From: Marinicella meishanensis
GTDB taxonomy: Bacteria; Pseudomonadota; Gammaproteobacteria; Xanthomonadales; Marinicellaceae
Reading direction: 5' to 3'
NCBI RefSeq assembly: GCF_019931145.1
Contig: NZ_JAIOUV010000006.1
Coordinates: forward strand, 62,001 to 126,000
DNA length: 64,000 bases
Below the pieces are notes generated by a model, which was not told the DNA's origin, made no database searches, and worked only from the letters and a program-made list of their open reading frames with translations. The first letter of the stretch is position 1. Every line of letters begins with the position of its first letter. Shown here one piece after another: positions 46,097 to 54,253 of this stretch. Both the position numbers and the translations under genes were made by a program.

Positions 46097-49000
46097 TTAC
46101 TGACAACCCGGTGGATTCCAGGTGGCATTAAACTCAGCTGCGGACACCCAGGTGGTGTTCCAGGCTTTGTTGTCGCTGCCTGATCCACCCGAGCGGATGT
46201 CCCTTTGTGAATTCTGGTTGCCGGTCAAGTCATCGCTGTGTTGGTTGCCGAACAAGAAGTCGCGGGCATCCCAGCCACTGGCCCAATAGCCATCCAGGAC
46301 GTCATCATGCTTGTTGCCAAAGGCGAAATTCTGACCTTCCACTGCGCGCAAACGGTCATTGCCGTCACCCCCAAAGGTGAAGTCGGTGTCATTACCGGAG
46401 TTCAACCGGTCATTGCCGCCGTTACCAAACAGGAAGTCATTGCCGCCGGCACCAACCATGGTGTCGTTGTTGTCGCCACCAAAGGCCATGTCGCCGTTGT
46501 TACCGCCATTGATGAAATCCGCGCCACCATTGCCAAACATCAGGTCGTTGCCGTTGCCTCCAACCATGAAGTCATTGCCGCCGCCAGCGAACATCACATC
46601 GATCTGATCACCACCATCCAGGCGATCGCGGTCGTCGTTACCGAACAACAAATCAGCCCCTTGTTGACCAAACACCTCATCCAGACCGTTGTTACCAAAC
46701 AGCAGGTCAGAGGCCGCCCCCCCTTCCAGGCGGTCGTTGTTGTCGTTGCCAAACATCAAATCCGGATCGTTGCCACCGTTCATCAAGTCACAACCGGCGC
46801 CACCAAAGGCCGCATCGGTGCCACCATCGCCGAGGATCTGGTCGTCGCCGTCATTACCGAACAACAAATCGCTGCCGGCATTGCCATTGATCACATCGTC
46901 ACCGCCGTTACCAAAGACCAAGTCAGCCCCGTCACCGCCGAAGATTTCGTCGTTGTCGGCATTGCCGAAGATCAAATCCAAACCGGCTTCACCGAAGATC
47001 TGCTCGCGGCCGGCGTTACCAAACAACAGGTCCACCCCGCCGCCGCCATTGATCAGCTCAATGCCATCGGCGTCATTGGCGTTGCCAAAGATCAGGTCAG
47101 CCCCGTCGTTACCAAACAATTGGTCGGTGCCACGGTTACCAAACATCATGTCCCAGCCATTGTTGCCAGACATGTTGTCGCCATCGGCATTGCCAAACAT
47201 CAAGTCCCAGCCGTCCTGGCCCAACATCACGTCTTGACCGGGTCCACCGAACATCAGGTCAGCGAAATCACCGCCCAATACCGTGTCATTACCGGCGTTG
47301 CCAAAGGTCAGGTCATAACCACCATCGCCTTGCACGCGGTCGTTGCCGTCGTTTCCAAACACCAGGTCCAAGCCATTGCCACCAGCGACGTTGTCATTAC
47401 CCAAGCCGCCGAAGAGCAAATCAATGCCGTCGCCGCCATTCAGGTTGTCGTCACCGCGGCTGCCAAACACATAGTCGTTACCAGGACCGGCGGTGCCATT
47501 GTCATTGCCATCGGCACCAAAGATGAAATCGCGTCCGGCGTTGCCATTGAAACTGTCGTTGCCAGCTGCCCCAAAGATGAAATCACCCAGCGGGCTGAGC
47601 AGGTTGGTGTTGCTGCCGGTGATGGTGTCATCGCCGTCATTGCCAAAGAAATAGCTGCCGAACTCGGTGTCGATGCTGGCAATGGTGATCACCCCGGCAC
47701 CCAGATTCATCAAGGTGTCGTTGCCACGTTGGCCAAAGATGAAGTCAATGCCCATTTCTCCGTCCACGAAATCATTACCGCTGTCTTGACCAAACAACAA
47801 GGTGTCGCCCAAGATGATGTCGGTGAAACCGTTGGGCTCAATCACCCCGTTTTCACCGCGATCGGCTGCGGTTTCTCCGCCAAATAAGAAGTCGTCATCG
47901 GCGCCGCCCATGATCAGGTTGCCCAAGTCCACTTCAAACTCGACGTTTTGAATGGTGAAGGAATAAGAATTACCGGCACTGCCGTGAATTTCGTCCATGC
48001 CCCAACCACCGTGCGCGATGTCGTGGTGATCACCCAAGAAAATACGGTCCCTTCCAGGCATGCCCAACACCAAGTCCACCCCACCATGGGATTCCACACA
48101 GTCGTTGCCCGGCAAAGCCAGGATCAGGTTCGGCTCATTGCCGGTGATGATTTGGTCGTCCCACCAGGTGCCGATGACCACACCGACCACGCCGATGTTG
48201 AAGCTGATGTTGAAGGTTTCTTCTTCACACAATTGGTCCTGACCTTTGAGGCTCATGCGTTCCAGCCAAGCCAGATCGGCCTCGTCAGCGGCGGCTTTGC
48301 TCAGGTTTTTTTGTTGCGGTGAAGACACAAACCCATCCTGATTCAAGTAAGTGGGGCTGATCCAGTTGTCGAACCGGTGTTCAAACGACTCGGTTTTTGC
48401 CACCAACACATCGGTGTCCACTTGCCACATCAGTTGTTCGGGTAGGGGGGCGATGTGGTTTTGCCAATCGGCGGCATCGGCCTCCAATTGTTGCTGCAAA
48501 TTTTCCGCCCGGGCCGCGATGGCCTCATAAGTCAGCGGATCGACCACCCCCGAAGGGTCTGCTTGTTCCAGCGCGCCGGCCCCAGCACCACAGGCATTCA
48601 TGGCCAGTTCCAGTTGTGCGGCCAAAGTGTCCGAAGTGTTGATGGCATCTTCCAGTTTCGGGTCTTCTTCGAATTCCCGCTCACGGCTGCTGATGTTGCG
48701 GCCCAGTTGATCGAGGTTTTGTTCCAGCTTGCTGCGGTGTTGCTCCAGACAAGGCAGCAGTTGCTTGTGGTAAGCCGTGAACTCAATGCTCACCTGTTCA
48801 GCCAGGTCGGCACTGAGTTGTTCAAAGGCCGCCACATCGGCTTGTATTTGTTGGGCAAAGTCCTGGTTCAATTGCGCCTGCTCAGCCTCGGCATGGGCCG
48901 ATAACTGATCGCCCACCGCCGCTTCGGCCAACAAAGTCGCGCGGTTGCTCAACACCTGATCAGCCATGATTTGGGTGCTGGCTTCACTCAGTATCAGCGC

Positions 49001-49624
49001 ATCCGCCACGGCCGCATCGGCTGCTTGGTAAATGTCCAATTGCTGTGACAAGGCATCCAACAGTTCTGGGGTGTTGCCATCGATGGTCACCGTGTCGTTG
49101 ACCATGGGTGCGGCATCAAACAAAGGCAAGAACGCCTCCTTGCCCAGTGGAATGGCGATTTTACCGGCCGACAGTTGTCCTTGAAATCGGAAACTGTGCT
49201 GCACATCCGTCACCAGGTCATCGGCGTAAAACACCCCTTCGGTGCTCGGCGCCAGGTTCAAAGTCAACGCTTGCGGTGTGCTCATGTCCAAGATCACGTG
49301 ATCCAACAGGGTCAACTGGTCACCGGCCGCATTGATCGACCAGAAATAAAAGCCATCATCCAGTCGAAACACATAAATGCCACCCCCCTGGGTCAGGAAC
49401 ACCTGGGTTTGGGTGGCGGCCTTGGTATTGGTCTCATGGCTCAGCTCAATGCCGACCGCCGCTTGGCTGGTCGCTTCAAGGGTGGACGAGCTGTCATACC
49501 CGCCCGCACCGGCGGTCACACAAGTCATCAAACCACCCATCGCCAGGGCCTGATAAATGGCCCGACGTCGGGGTCTGTGTCCAAGCTTTTGGGTCTTGGA
49601 ATTTTGGGTTGCGTTCAAATTCAT
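46097..49624 (-). CDS. RTX calcium-binding repeat protein with helical N-terminal half
   Basis: 1175 residues from the ATG at 49624, selected because GAGGAGATAAAGAAT precedes it; an open extension upstream has no ribosome binding site. The N-terminus has RRRAIYQALAMGGLMTCVTAG, resembling a Tat or lipoprotein signal. Residues 150-330 are Gln/Ala/Leu-rich and probably coiled coil. From about residue 560 to the end there are more than 20 tandem 18-residue repeats of the form D-L-x-FGN-x-G-x-D-x-(I/L)-x-G-G-x-G, a variant of the RTX calcium-binding beta-roll. No type I secretion genes are nearby. Probably exported or surface-bound; no enzyme domain seen. It is flanked by direct copies of repeat elements. 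Confidence 0.9.
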   Translation of the reverse strand: MNLNATQNSKTQKLGHRPRRRAIYQALAMGGLMTCVTAGAGGYDSSSTLEATSQAAVGIELSHETNTKAATQTQVFLTQGGGIYVFRLDDGFYFWSINAAGDQLTLLDHVILDMSTPQALTLNLAPSTEGVFYADDLVTDVQHSFRFQGQLSAGKIAIPLGKEAFLPLFDAAPMVNDTVTIDGNTPELLDALSQQLDIYQAADAAVADALILSEASTQIMADQVLSNRATLLAEAAVGDQLSAHAEAEQAQLNQDFAQQIQADVAAFEQLSADLAEQVSIEFTAYHKQLLPCLEQHRSKLEQNLDQLGRNISSREREFEEDPKLEDAINTSDTLAAQLELAMNACGAGAGALEQADPSGVVDPLTYEAIAARAENLQQQLEADAADWQNHIAPLPEQLMWQVDTDVLVAKTESFEHRFDNWISPTYLNQDGFVSSPQQKNLSKAAADEADLAWLERMSLKGQDQLCEEETFNISFNIGVVGVVIGTWWDDQIITGNEPNLILALPGNDCVESHGGVDLVLGMPGRDRIFLGDHHDIAHGGWGMDEIHGSAGNSYSFTIQNVEFEVDLGNLIMGGADDDFLFGGETAADRGENGVIEPNGFTDIILGDTLLFGQDSGNDFVDGEMGIDFIFGQRGNDTLMNLGAGVITIASIDTEFGSYFFGNDGDDTITGSNTNLLSPLGDFIFGAAGNDSFNGNAGRDFIFGADGNDNGTAGPGNDYVFGSRGDDNLNGGDGIDLLFGGLGNDNVAGGNGLDLVFGNDGNDRVQGDGGYDLTFGNAGNDTVLGGDFADLMFGGPGQDVMLGQDGWDLMFGNADGDNMSGNNGWDMMFGNRGTDQLFGNDGADLIFGNANDADGIELINGGGGVDLLFGNAGREQIFGEAGLDLIFGNADNDEIFGGDGADLVFGNGGDDVINGNAGSDLLFGNDGDDQILGDGGTDAAFGGAGCDLMNGGNDPDLMFGNDNNDRLEGGAASDLLFGNNGLDEVFGQQGADLLFGNDDRDRLDGGDQIDVMFAGGGNDFMVGGNGNDLMFGNGGADFINGGNNGDMAFGGDNNDTMVGAGGNDFLFGNGGNDRLNSGNDTDFTFGGDGNDRLRAVEGQNFAFGNKHDDVLDGYWASGWDARDFLFGNQHSDDLTGNQNSQRDIRSGGSGSDNKAWNTTWVSAAEFNATWNPPGCQ

Positions 49625-49910
49625 ATTCTTTATCTCCTCTGTTATCAAAATGCAGTCACCACTCAGGCAATCGCTGCTGCTCAGCGAGGTGACCAACCAT
49701 GGATCATTGTCAGAAAACGCCCATGGACTTGCACCCAAAAGCACAGGCATAACTGGTAAGCCTCTGGAAAAGACTGGAAAATAAAAAATGTAAATGATTG
49801 AAAACAATAAGAAAAAGACGATCAGGCCAAAAAAACACCCCTTAACCAAACCCTAACCAAGCCTTCACAGAAGCTTAACGAAACACACACACCCAGCAAT
49901 CCCTACAACC

Positions 49911-50010
49911 CACCCAACGACTCCCCGGACTAAGCCTGCCCCGTGAAAACAGGGGATCCGAGGCGCCCTTTTTATGGCTCATTCGTGTAGATTCCTGCGT
50001 CCGCAGGAAT
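49911..50010. repeat. CCCC-GGGG palindrome and ATTCCTGCG hairpin
   Basis: A copy of the CACCC...TAAGCCTGCCCCGTGAAAACAGGGG palindrome at 49911-49958 and, at 49991-50010, a perfect hairpin of ATTCCTGCG with CGCAGGAAT. Both lie in the 1.2-kb spacer upstream of the RTX gene, which also contains elements E and F and probably the RTX promoter. Confidence 0.75.
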
Positions 50011-50148
50011 GACGCCATTTTTTTTATGAAGTCAGTCATAGAGACAATCTTCACATTTTCGGAGCGTCGATTTCAGTCGACGTCAAATCGATCAGTATTG
50101 AATCAAAACCAATTAAAGCCATCACCCAAACCCTTACACCAACAAACA

Positions 50149-50377
50149 TGTCATCCCGACCGAGTGAAACGAGTGGAGGGATCTCACAAAATTTACGAGA
50201 TACCTCGCCTACAAGGATGTAGGTGCATGAGTCGAGACGGGATCGGAGACCGGCGCCTATAAGGATGTAGGTGCATGAGTCGAGACGGGATCAGAGACCG
50301 GCGCCTACAAGGATGTAGGTGTGCCGCGAGAGCAGGATGCGGTAGCGGTCCATTCACTGCGTTCGGTCGGCATGACA
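50149..50377. repeat. Composite repeat element E (two 48-bp units)
   Basis: 229 bp with terminal inverted repeats TGTCATCCCGACCGAG and TTCGGTCGGCATGACA. Full units at 50208-50255 and 50256-50303, then a partial unit ending in the GCAGGATGCGGTAGCGG end block. Confidence 0.92.
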
Positions 50378-50468
50378 AAAGGAGCGTCGACTTCAGTCGA
50401 CGTCAAATCGATCAGTATTGAATCAAAACCAATTAAAGCCATCACCCAAACCCTTACACCAATAAACA

Positions 50469-50697
50469 TGTCATCCCGACCGAGTGAAACGAGTGGAAGG
50501 ATCTCACAAAAGTTACGAGATACCTCGCCTACAAGGATGTAGGTGCATGAGTCGAGACGGGATCGGAGACCGGCGCCTATAAGGATGTAGGTGCATGAGT
50601 CGAGACGGGATCGGAGACCGGCGCCTACATGGATGTAGGTGTGCCGCGAGAGCAGGATGTGGTAGCGGTCCACTCACTGCGTTCGGTCGGTATGACA
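50469..50697. repeat. Composite repeat element F (two 48-bp units)
   Basis: 229 bp, nearly identical to E and exactly 320 bp from it. Full units at 50528-50575 and 50576-50623, then a partial unit. The flank after it (ACAACAAATAAGGGGATCG) is shared with element D. Confidence 0.92.
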
Positions 50698-50729
50698 ACA
50701 AATAAGGGGATCGAGGGGTGTGTCTACTA

Positions 50730-50807
50730 ATCCTCCCCTCTTGAGAGGGGAACGAGGGGTGTGTAAAACCTTGTGGCATCTTAAATCGTGGACTGTAGTC
50801 CACGCTC
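50730..50807. repeat. CCCCTC-GAGGGG hairpin and GTGGACT palindrome
   Basis: CCCCTCTTGAGAGGGG (about 50735) followed by AACGAGGGGTGTGTAAAACC, and CGTGGACTGTAGTCCACG near 50788. The first recurs at 55.87 kb, the second beside element D. They lie just beyond the stop of the histidine kinase gene. Confidence 0.75.
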
Positions 50808-50821
50808 CAATAAACTCCTAA

Positions 50822-52105
50822 TTACCCAATGGTGGGAAAGTTCTGGATGCTGATGGTGGTGCCTTGGTCGGTGCTGGTGATGATCAGGGGCAGGTTGTGG
50901 TGTTCGCAGAGTCTGGACACCAGGGACAAACCGATGCCGAACCCTGGGCTGTCTGAGCCTTTGGTCAATGTTTCGGTGATTTGATCCTGAATGGCGGCTT
51001 CAATGCCTGAGCCGGTGTCCGTGACGGTCAATTCATTGGCCTGAAACCGAATGCGCACGGTGCCTTGGGTGGTGTATTGGAAGGCGTTGCCAATCAAGTT
51101 CGATAACAGGATCAACAACTCGGCTTCCTGCATCAATAACTGTTCATCCTCGGCCACCTCAATGACCACTTCAACGGCCTTGTCGTGCAGCAATTTGCCC
51201 TGTTGCAGGACGGTCTTTTCCACCAGTGGCAACAGCTTGATGGCGGGCGTGGGTTGTTGGCTTTTTTCCCGGGCCAGGGACAACAAGGTCACCACGGTTT
51301 GTTCCATTTGCACACAGGCAAAATCAATCTGTTGCAGGGTGGTGAGGTGCGCTCTGGGCAGTTGTTCGGTGTGTTGTAACAAGACTTCGGCCGAGCTTTT
51401 GATCACTGAAATGGGGGTTCTGAGTTCATGACTGACATCGCGGGTGAAGTGCTGTTCCCGGCGAATGAACTGGTTGACCCGCTTAATCAATTGATCAATG
51501 GCAGCCGCCAATTCCCTGACCTCGTCTTCGGCCTGATCGACGTTGAAGTCCTCTGGCAGTGCATTGGGCTTCAGCCGGCCCACGGCAGCAGCCAGTTGGC
51601 TCATGGGCCTGGCGGTTCTGTTGGCCAGTTTAAAGGCAAAGAAAACCGCCAACATAGTCACCACAACCGCGATGAACGACAAAATCGTCAGAATAAAGCG
51701 GGTGTGTGATCGCACCAACAGCATGTCACTGACTTCTGAAACCAGGTAGGGACCTTGGTTATCCTTGAACCGATGGAGGTGGAAGTGACGCCCTTCGGTA
51801 CCAGCCAACTCAACCCGGTTGGGCTCCGCAGCCAGCACGGCACTGATTGCAGGTGGCAAAGCCTCAAAAGACGGATAAAAACTCATGTATTCAAAGCGGG
51901 GTTCAGGCCAGCTGCCTTGGGCGGCGTGGTGTTCGCTCATGTAATCTGCCTCGGATTGCAGGTGCAGATTGAAATACTTGTCTTCAATGACGTAGGTGAT
52001 CAGAAAGTTCACCGCACTGAATACCACCGCACTGAACACCGCGAAGGCCATGAAATTGCGGATGATGAGGCGCCGCAGGCTGCGGGTTTTTGGGTTTTGG
52101 CTCAT
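50822..52105 (-). CDS. Two-component sensor histidine kinase (HAMP, HisKA, HATPase)
   Basis: 427 residues. Two membrane helices (about 12-35 and 142-165) enclose a periplasmic domain of about 105 residues; a HAMP domain, the phosphoacceptor motif FTRDVSHELRTPIS (His near residue 224) and ATPase motifs LIGNAFQYT, DTGSGIE and GFGIGLSLV follow. All catalytic blocks are intact. The start overlaps the stop of the response regulator gene by four bases (ATGA). The regulator belongs to the OmpR family, and the pair faces away from the DJ-1/amidohydrolase genes, which are a plausible target. Confidence 0.94.
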   Translation of the reverse strand: MSQNPKTRSLRRLIIRNFMAFAVFSAVVFSAVNFLITYVIEDKYFNLHLQSEADYMSEHHAAQGSWPEPRFEYMSFYPSFEALPPAISAVLAAEPNRVELAGTEGRHFHLHRFKDNQGPYLVSEVSDMLLVRSHTRFILTILSFIAVVVTMLAVFFAFKLANRTARPMSQLAAAVGRLKPNALPEDFNVDQAEDEVRELAAAIDQLIKRVNQFIRREQHFTRDVSHELRTPISVIKSSAEVLLQHTEQLPRAHLTTLQQIDFACVQMEQTVVTLLSLAREKSQQPTPAIKLLPLVEKTVLQQGKLLHDKAVEVVIEVAEDEQLLMQEAELLILLSNLIGNAFQYTTQGTVRIRFQANELTVTDTGSGIEAAIQDQITETLTKGSDSPGFGIGLSLVSRLCEHHNLPLIITSTDQGTTISIQNFPTIG

Positions 52106-52794
52106 GGGTCTGCCTGCAGGGAAAAGCCCACGCCGTGGTGGGTTTTGATCATGGCTGATTGGAATGGCTTGTCCACCACCGACCGCAGTTGATAGATGTG
52201 GCTGCGTATGGCATCAGATTCCGTCGGTTCATCTCCCCACAGTTTTTGCCTGATTTCGGAACGGGTCACTTCTCGCGGGTGCGCTTCGGCCAACAACGCC
52301 AACAGTTTGAAGCCCATGGTGTTCAGTTCAAGCAAGGTGTCCCCACGGTGGGCCTGTTGTTGTTTCAAGTCCACCGACAAGTCGCCAATGGTGATCACGC
52401 TGCTTTTATTGAAGCCCTTGCGTTTGGCCAGGGCCTGACAACGCAAGTGCAATTCTTGTAACTCAAAGGGCTTGGTCAGGTAATCATCGGCGCCACTTTC
52501 AAAGCCCTGAACTTTGTCATCCAGGGTGTCCCTGGCGGTGAGCATGATGATGGGGATGTGGCGTTTGGACTTTTGCCGAATCACTGAACACACCATCAAA
52601 CCATCCAAACCCGGCAACATGACATCCAAAATGATCACATCGTAAAAATTTTCCAGCGCCAGGTTCAGGCCTTGGGTGCCGGTGTAGGCAAAATCCAGCA
52701 GGTAGCCCAGCGGCTCAAAGTATCGGCTGATGTTGTGGGCCAGCTCTCTTTGGTCCTCAATGACCAGAATAGATAATTGGTTTTCTTCGCGCAT
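52102..52794 (-). CDS. OmpR-family response regulator
   Basis: 230 residues. Receiver domain with phosphoacceptor D57 in DVIILDVMLPG, acidic pocket in VIEDQRE and conserved Lys in YLTKPFE. The C-terminal winged-helix DNA-binding domain (about 135-228) contains the OmpR-type signature LLALLAEAHPREVTRSEIRQ and the recognition end DAIRSHIYQLR. It is the first gene of the two-gene operon; the upstream spacer (224 bp) is shared with the divergent DJ-1 gene, so one intergenic region may serve both and include its binding site. Confidence 0.94.
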   Translation of the reverse strand: MREENQLSILVIEDQRELAHNISRYFEPLGYLLDFAYTGTQGLNLALENFYDVIILDVMLPGLDGLMVCSVIRQKSKRHIPIIMLTARDTLDDKVQGFESGADDYLTKPFELQELHLRCQALAKRKGFNKSSVITIGDLSVDLKQQQAHRGDTLLELNTMGFKLLALLAEAHPREVTRSEIRQKLWGDEPTESDAIRSHIYQLRSVVDKPFQSAMIKTHHGVGFSLQADP

Positions 52795-53018
52795 CTGCTT
52801 TCAGTGGTGTCGGCCCATGTTGGTGATCTTCGGATCTGGTGTCAAAGGAATCAAAGCCCATGATTATAACCGCTGTCGATTGGAATCCAGGCCCAAACCT
52901 TCGTGCAGGCCACGCCTTGCAGTACACAACCAAATTTGTGAAATGAATGTGAAATCGACCTGACAGTCATTTCACAAATGGCGACATAAATTAATGGTTT
53001 TTACTGTGGAGCACACCC

Positions 53019-54173
53019 ATGACATCTCGTTTCAAAAATATCCAAAGCCAACATTTCAGCCTGTGGTTGTTGTTGGCCCTGCTCAGTTCATTTCAGGTCA
53101 TCGCTGGGTCCACCAGCGAACAAACCAATCCGCAACCTCAAAAATTTCTGATGGTGGTCAGTGGCCATGGCGAAAACCAGGGCAAAGACCAACCGGGTTA
53201 TGAATTCGACGAATTGGCCAAAGCCTATCTGACGTTTCGTGACAATGGGGTCCTGGTCGACATCGCCAGCCCGCAGGGTGGGGCGGTTGAAGCCGATCAA
53301 TACGATCCAGAGAAGCCTTACAACCAGGATTTCATGGCCGATCAGCAGGCCATGAGCCAACTGGCCGACACCAAGGCCTTGAAAGATCTCGACAGTGCCG
53401 ACTATGCGGCGGTGTTCATTGTCGGTGGCAAGGGCGCCATGTTCGATCTGCCGCAAGACCCCAGCCTGCAGCAGATCATCGCCCAAGTCTATCAGGCCGG
53501 TGGGGCCGTGGGCGCCGTGTGTCATGGCCCGGCAGCGCTGGTGGACGTGAAGCTGGATGACGGCAGTTACCTGGTGGCTGGCAAAAAGGTCAATGCTTTC
53601 ACCAACATCGAAGAAAAGCTGTTTGGCAAGAAGTGGATCAACAGCTATGACTTTCTGTTGGAAGACAAGCTCAAAGATCGACAGGCCCAATTCCAAAGCA
53701 GCCCAATGATGCTCAGTCATGTGGCCATTGATCAACGTCTGGTCACCGGCCAAAACCCCACCTCAACGGTCGACACTGCACAGGCCTTGTTGCAATCGAT
53801 CGGCATCACCCCGAAACCAGGCAATCAGTACAGTGATGATCTGACCTTGAAACTGGTGGCCGAGATTCTGCAGGGCCACGAGCAGGCGATCCAGAAGTAT
53901 CAGGAACACAAAGCCAACTATGAGCCCATGTTGGTGGGCATGTACGGTTACATGTACTTCGAGACCGCGGACACCCGCCAAGGCTACCAACAGGCCTTGA
54001 CTTTGATGGAATTGACCCAACAAGACTTGAACCACCCCAAACTCAACCTACAAATCGCCAAAGCCCACATAAAGCTGGAACAAACCAGCCAGGCCAAAGC
54101 CTTGCTCACAGAACTCAGCAGCAGCCACCCTGAGTTGGCCGAAGCCCAGGAACTGCTGGCGCAATTGAAATAA
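53019..54173 (+). CDS. Exported DJ-1/PfpI-family protein with C-terminal helical repeats
   Basis: 384 residues. A signal peptide (LWLLLALLSSFQVIAG) is followed by a DJ-1/PfpI glutamine-amidotransferase-like domain (residues 40-260). The nucleophile elbow GAVCHGPAAL places Cys168-His169; the Glu partner probably lies near GYEFDELAKAY. The domain resembles the glyoxalase/deglycase or chaperone Hsp31 group. The last 110 residues are helical, TPR-like. GGAG precedes the ATG. An exported DJ-1 protein is less common than cytoplasmic ones. It lies divergent from an OmpR-type regulator and 80 bp before an amidohydrolase gene. Confidence 0.88.
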   Translation: MTSRFKNIQSQHFSLWLLLALLSSFQVIAGSTSEQTNPQPQKFLMVVSGHGENQGKDQPGYEFDELAKAYLTFRDNGVLVDIASPQGGAVEADQYDPEKPYNQDFMADQQAMSQLADTKALKDLDSADYAAVFIVGGKGAMFDLPQDPSLQQIIAQVYQAGGAVGAVCHGPAALVDVKLDDGSYLVAGKKVNAFTNIEEKLFGKKWINSYDFLLEDKLKDRQAQFQSSPMMLSHVAIDQRLVTGQNPTSTVDTAQALLQSIGITPKPGNQYSDDLTLKLVAEILQGHEQAIQKYQEHKANYEPMLVGMYGYMYFETADTRQGYQQALTLMELTQQDLNHPKLNLQIAKAHIKLEQTSQAKALLTELSSSHPELAEAQELLAQLK

Positions 54174-54253
54174 TACAGACACGGCAAGACCGGTGTGCAG
54201 GCGACATCCCAAGCCTGCACACCACACCCTGACATTCGAACCAACAAACCGCC

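Larger units (their letters stand above)
50061..50700. repeat. 320-bp tandem duplication carrying elements E and F
   Basis: 50061-50380 and 50381-50700 are almost the same sequence. Each half has GCGTCGA-TTCAGTCGACG, the stretch CAAATCGATCAGTATTGAAT and then a composite repeat element. The first bases of the two copies differ by one or two substitutions, so the duplication is recent compared with elements A-D. A related but rearranged version of the flank lies beside element D. Confidence 0.9.

Noticed and set aside
46238-47887. Long plus-strand open frame of 549 codons
   Set aside because: It lies opposite the RTX repeats. The 54-bp periodicity keeps the antisense frame open and gives a repetitive Val/Ala/Ile-rich sequence without start signals.
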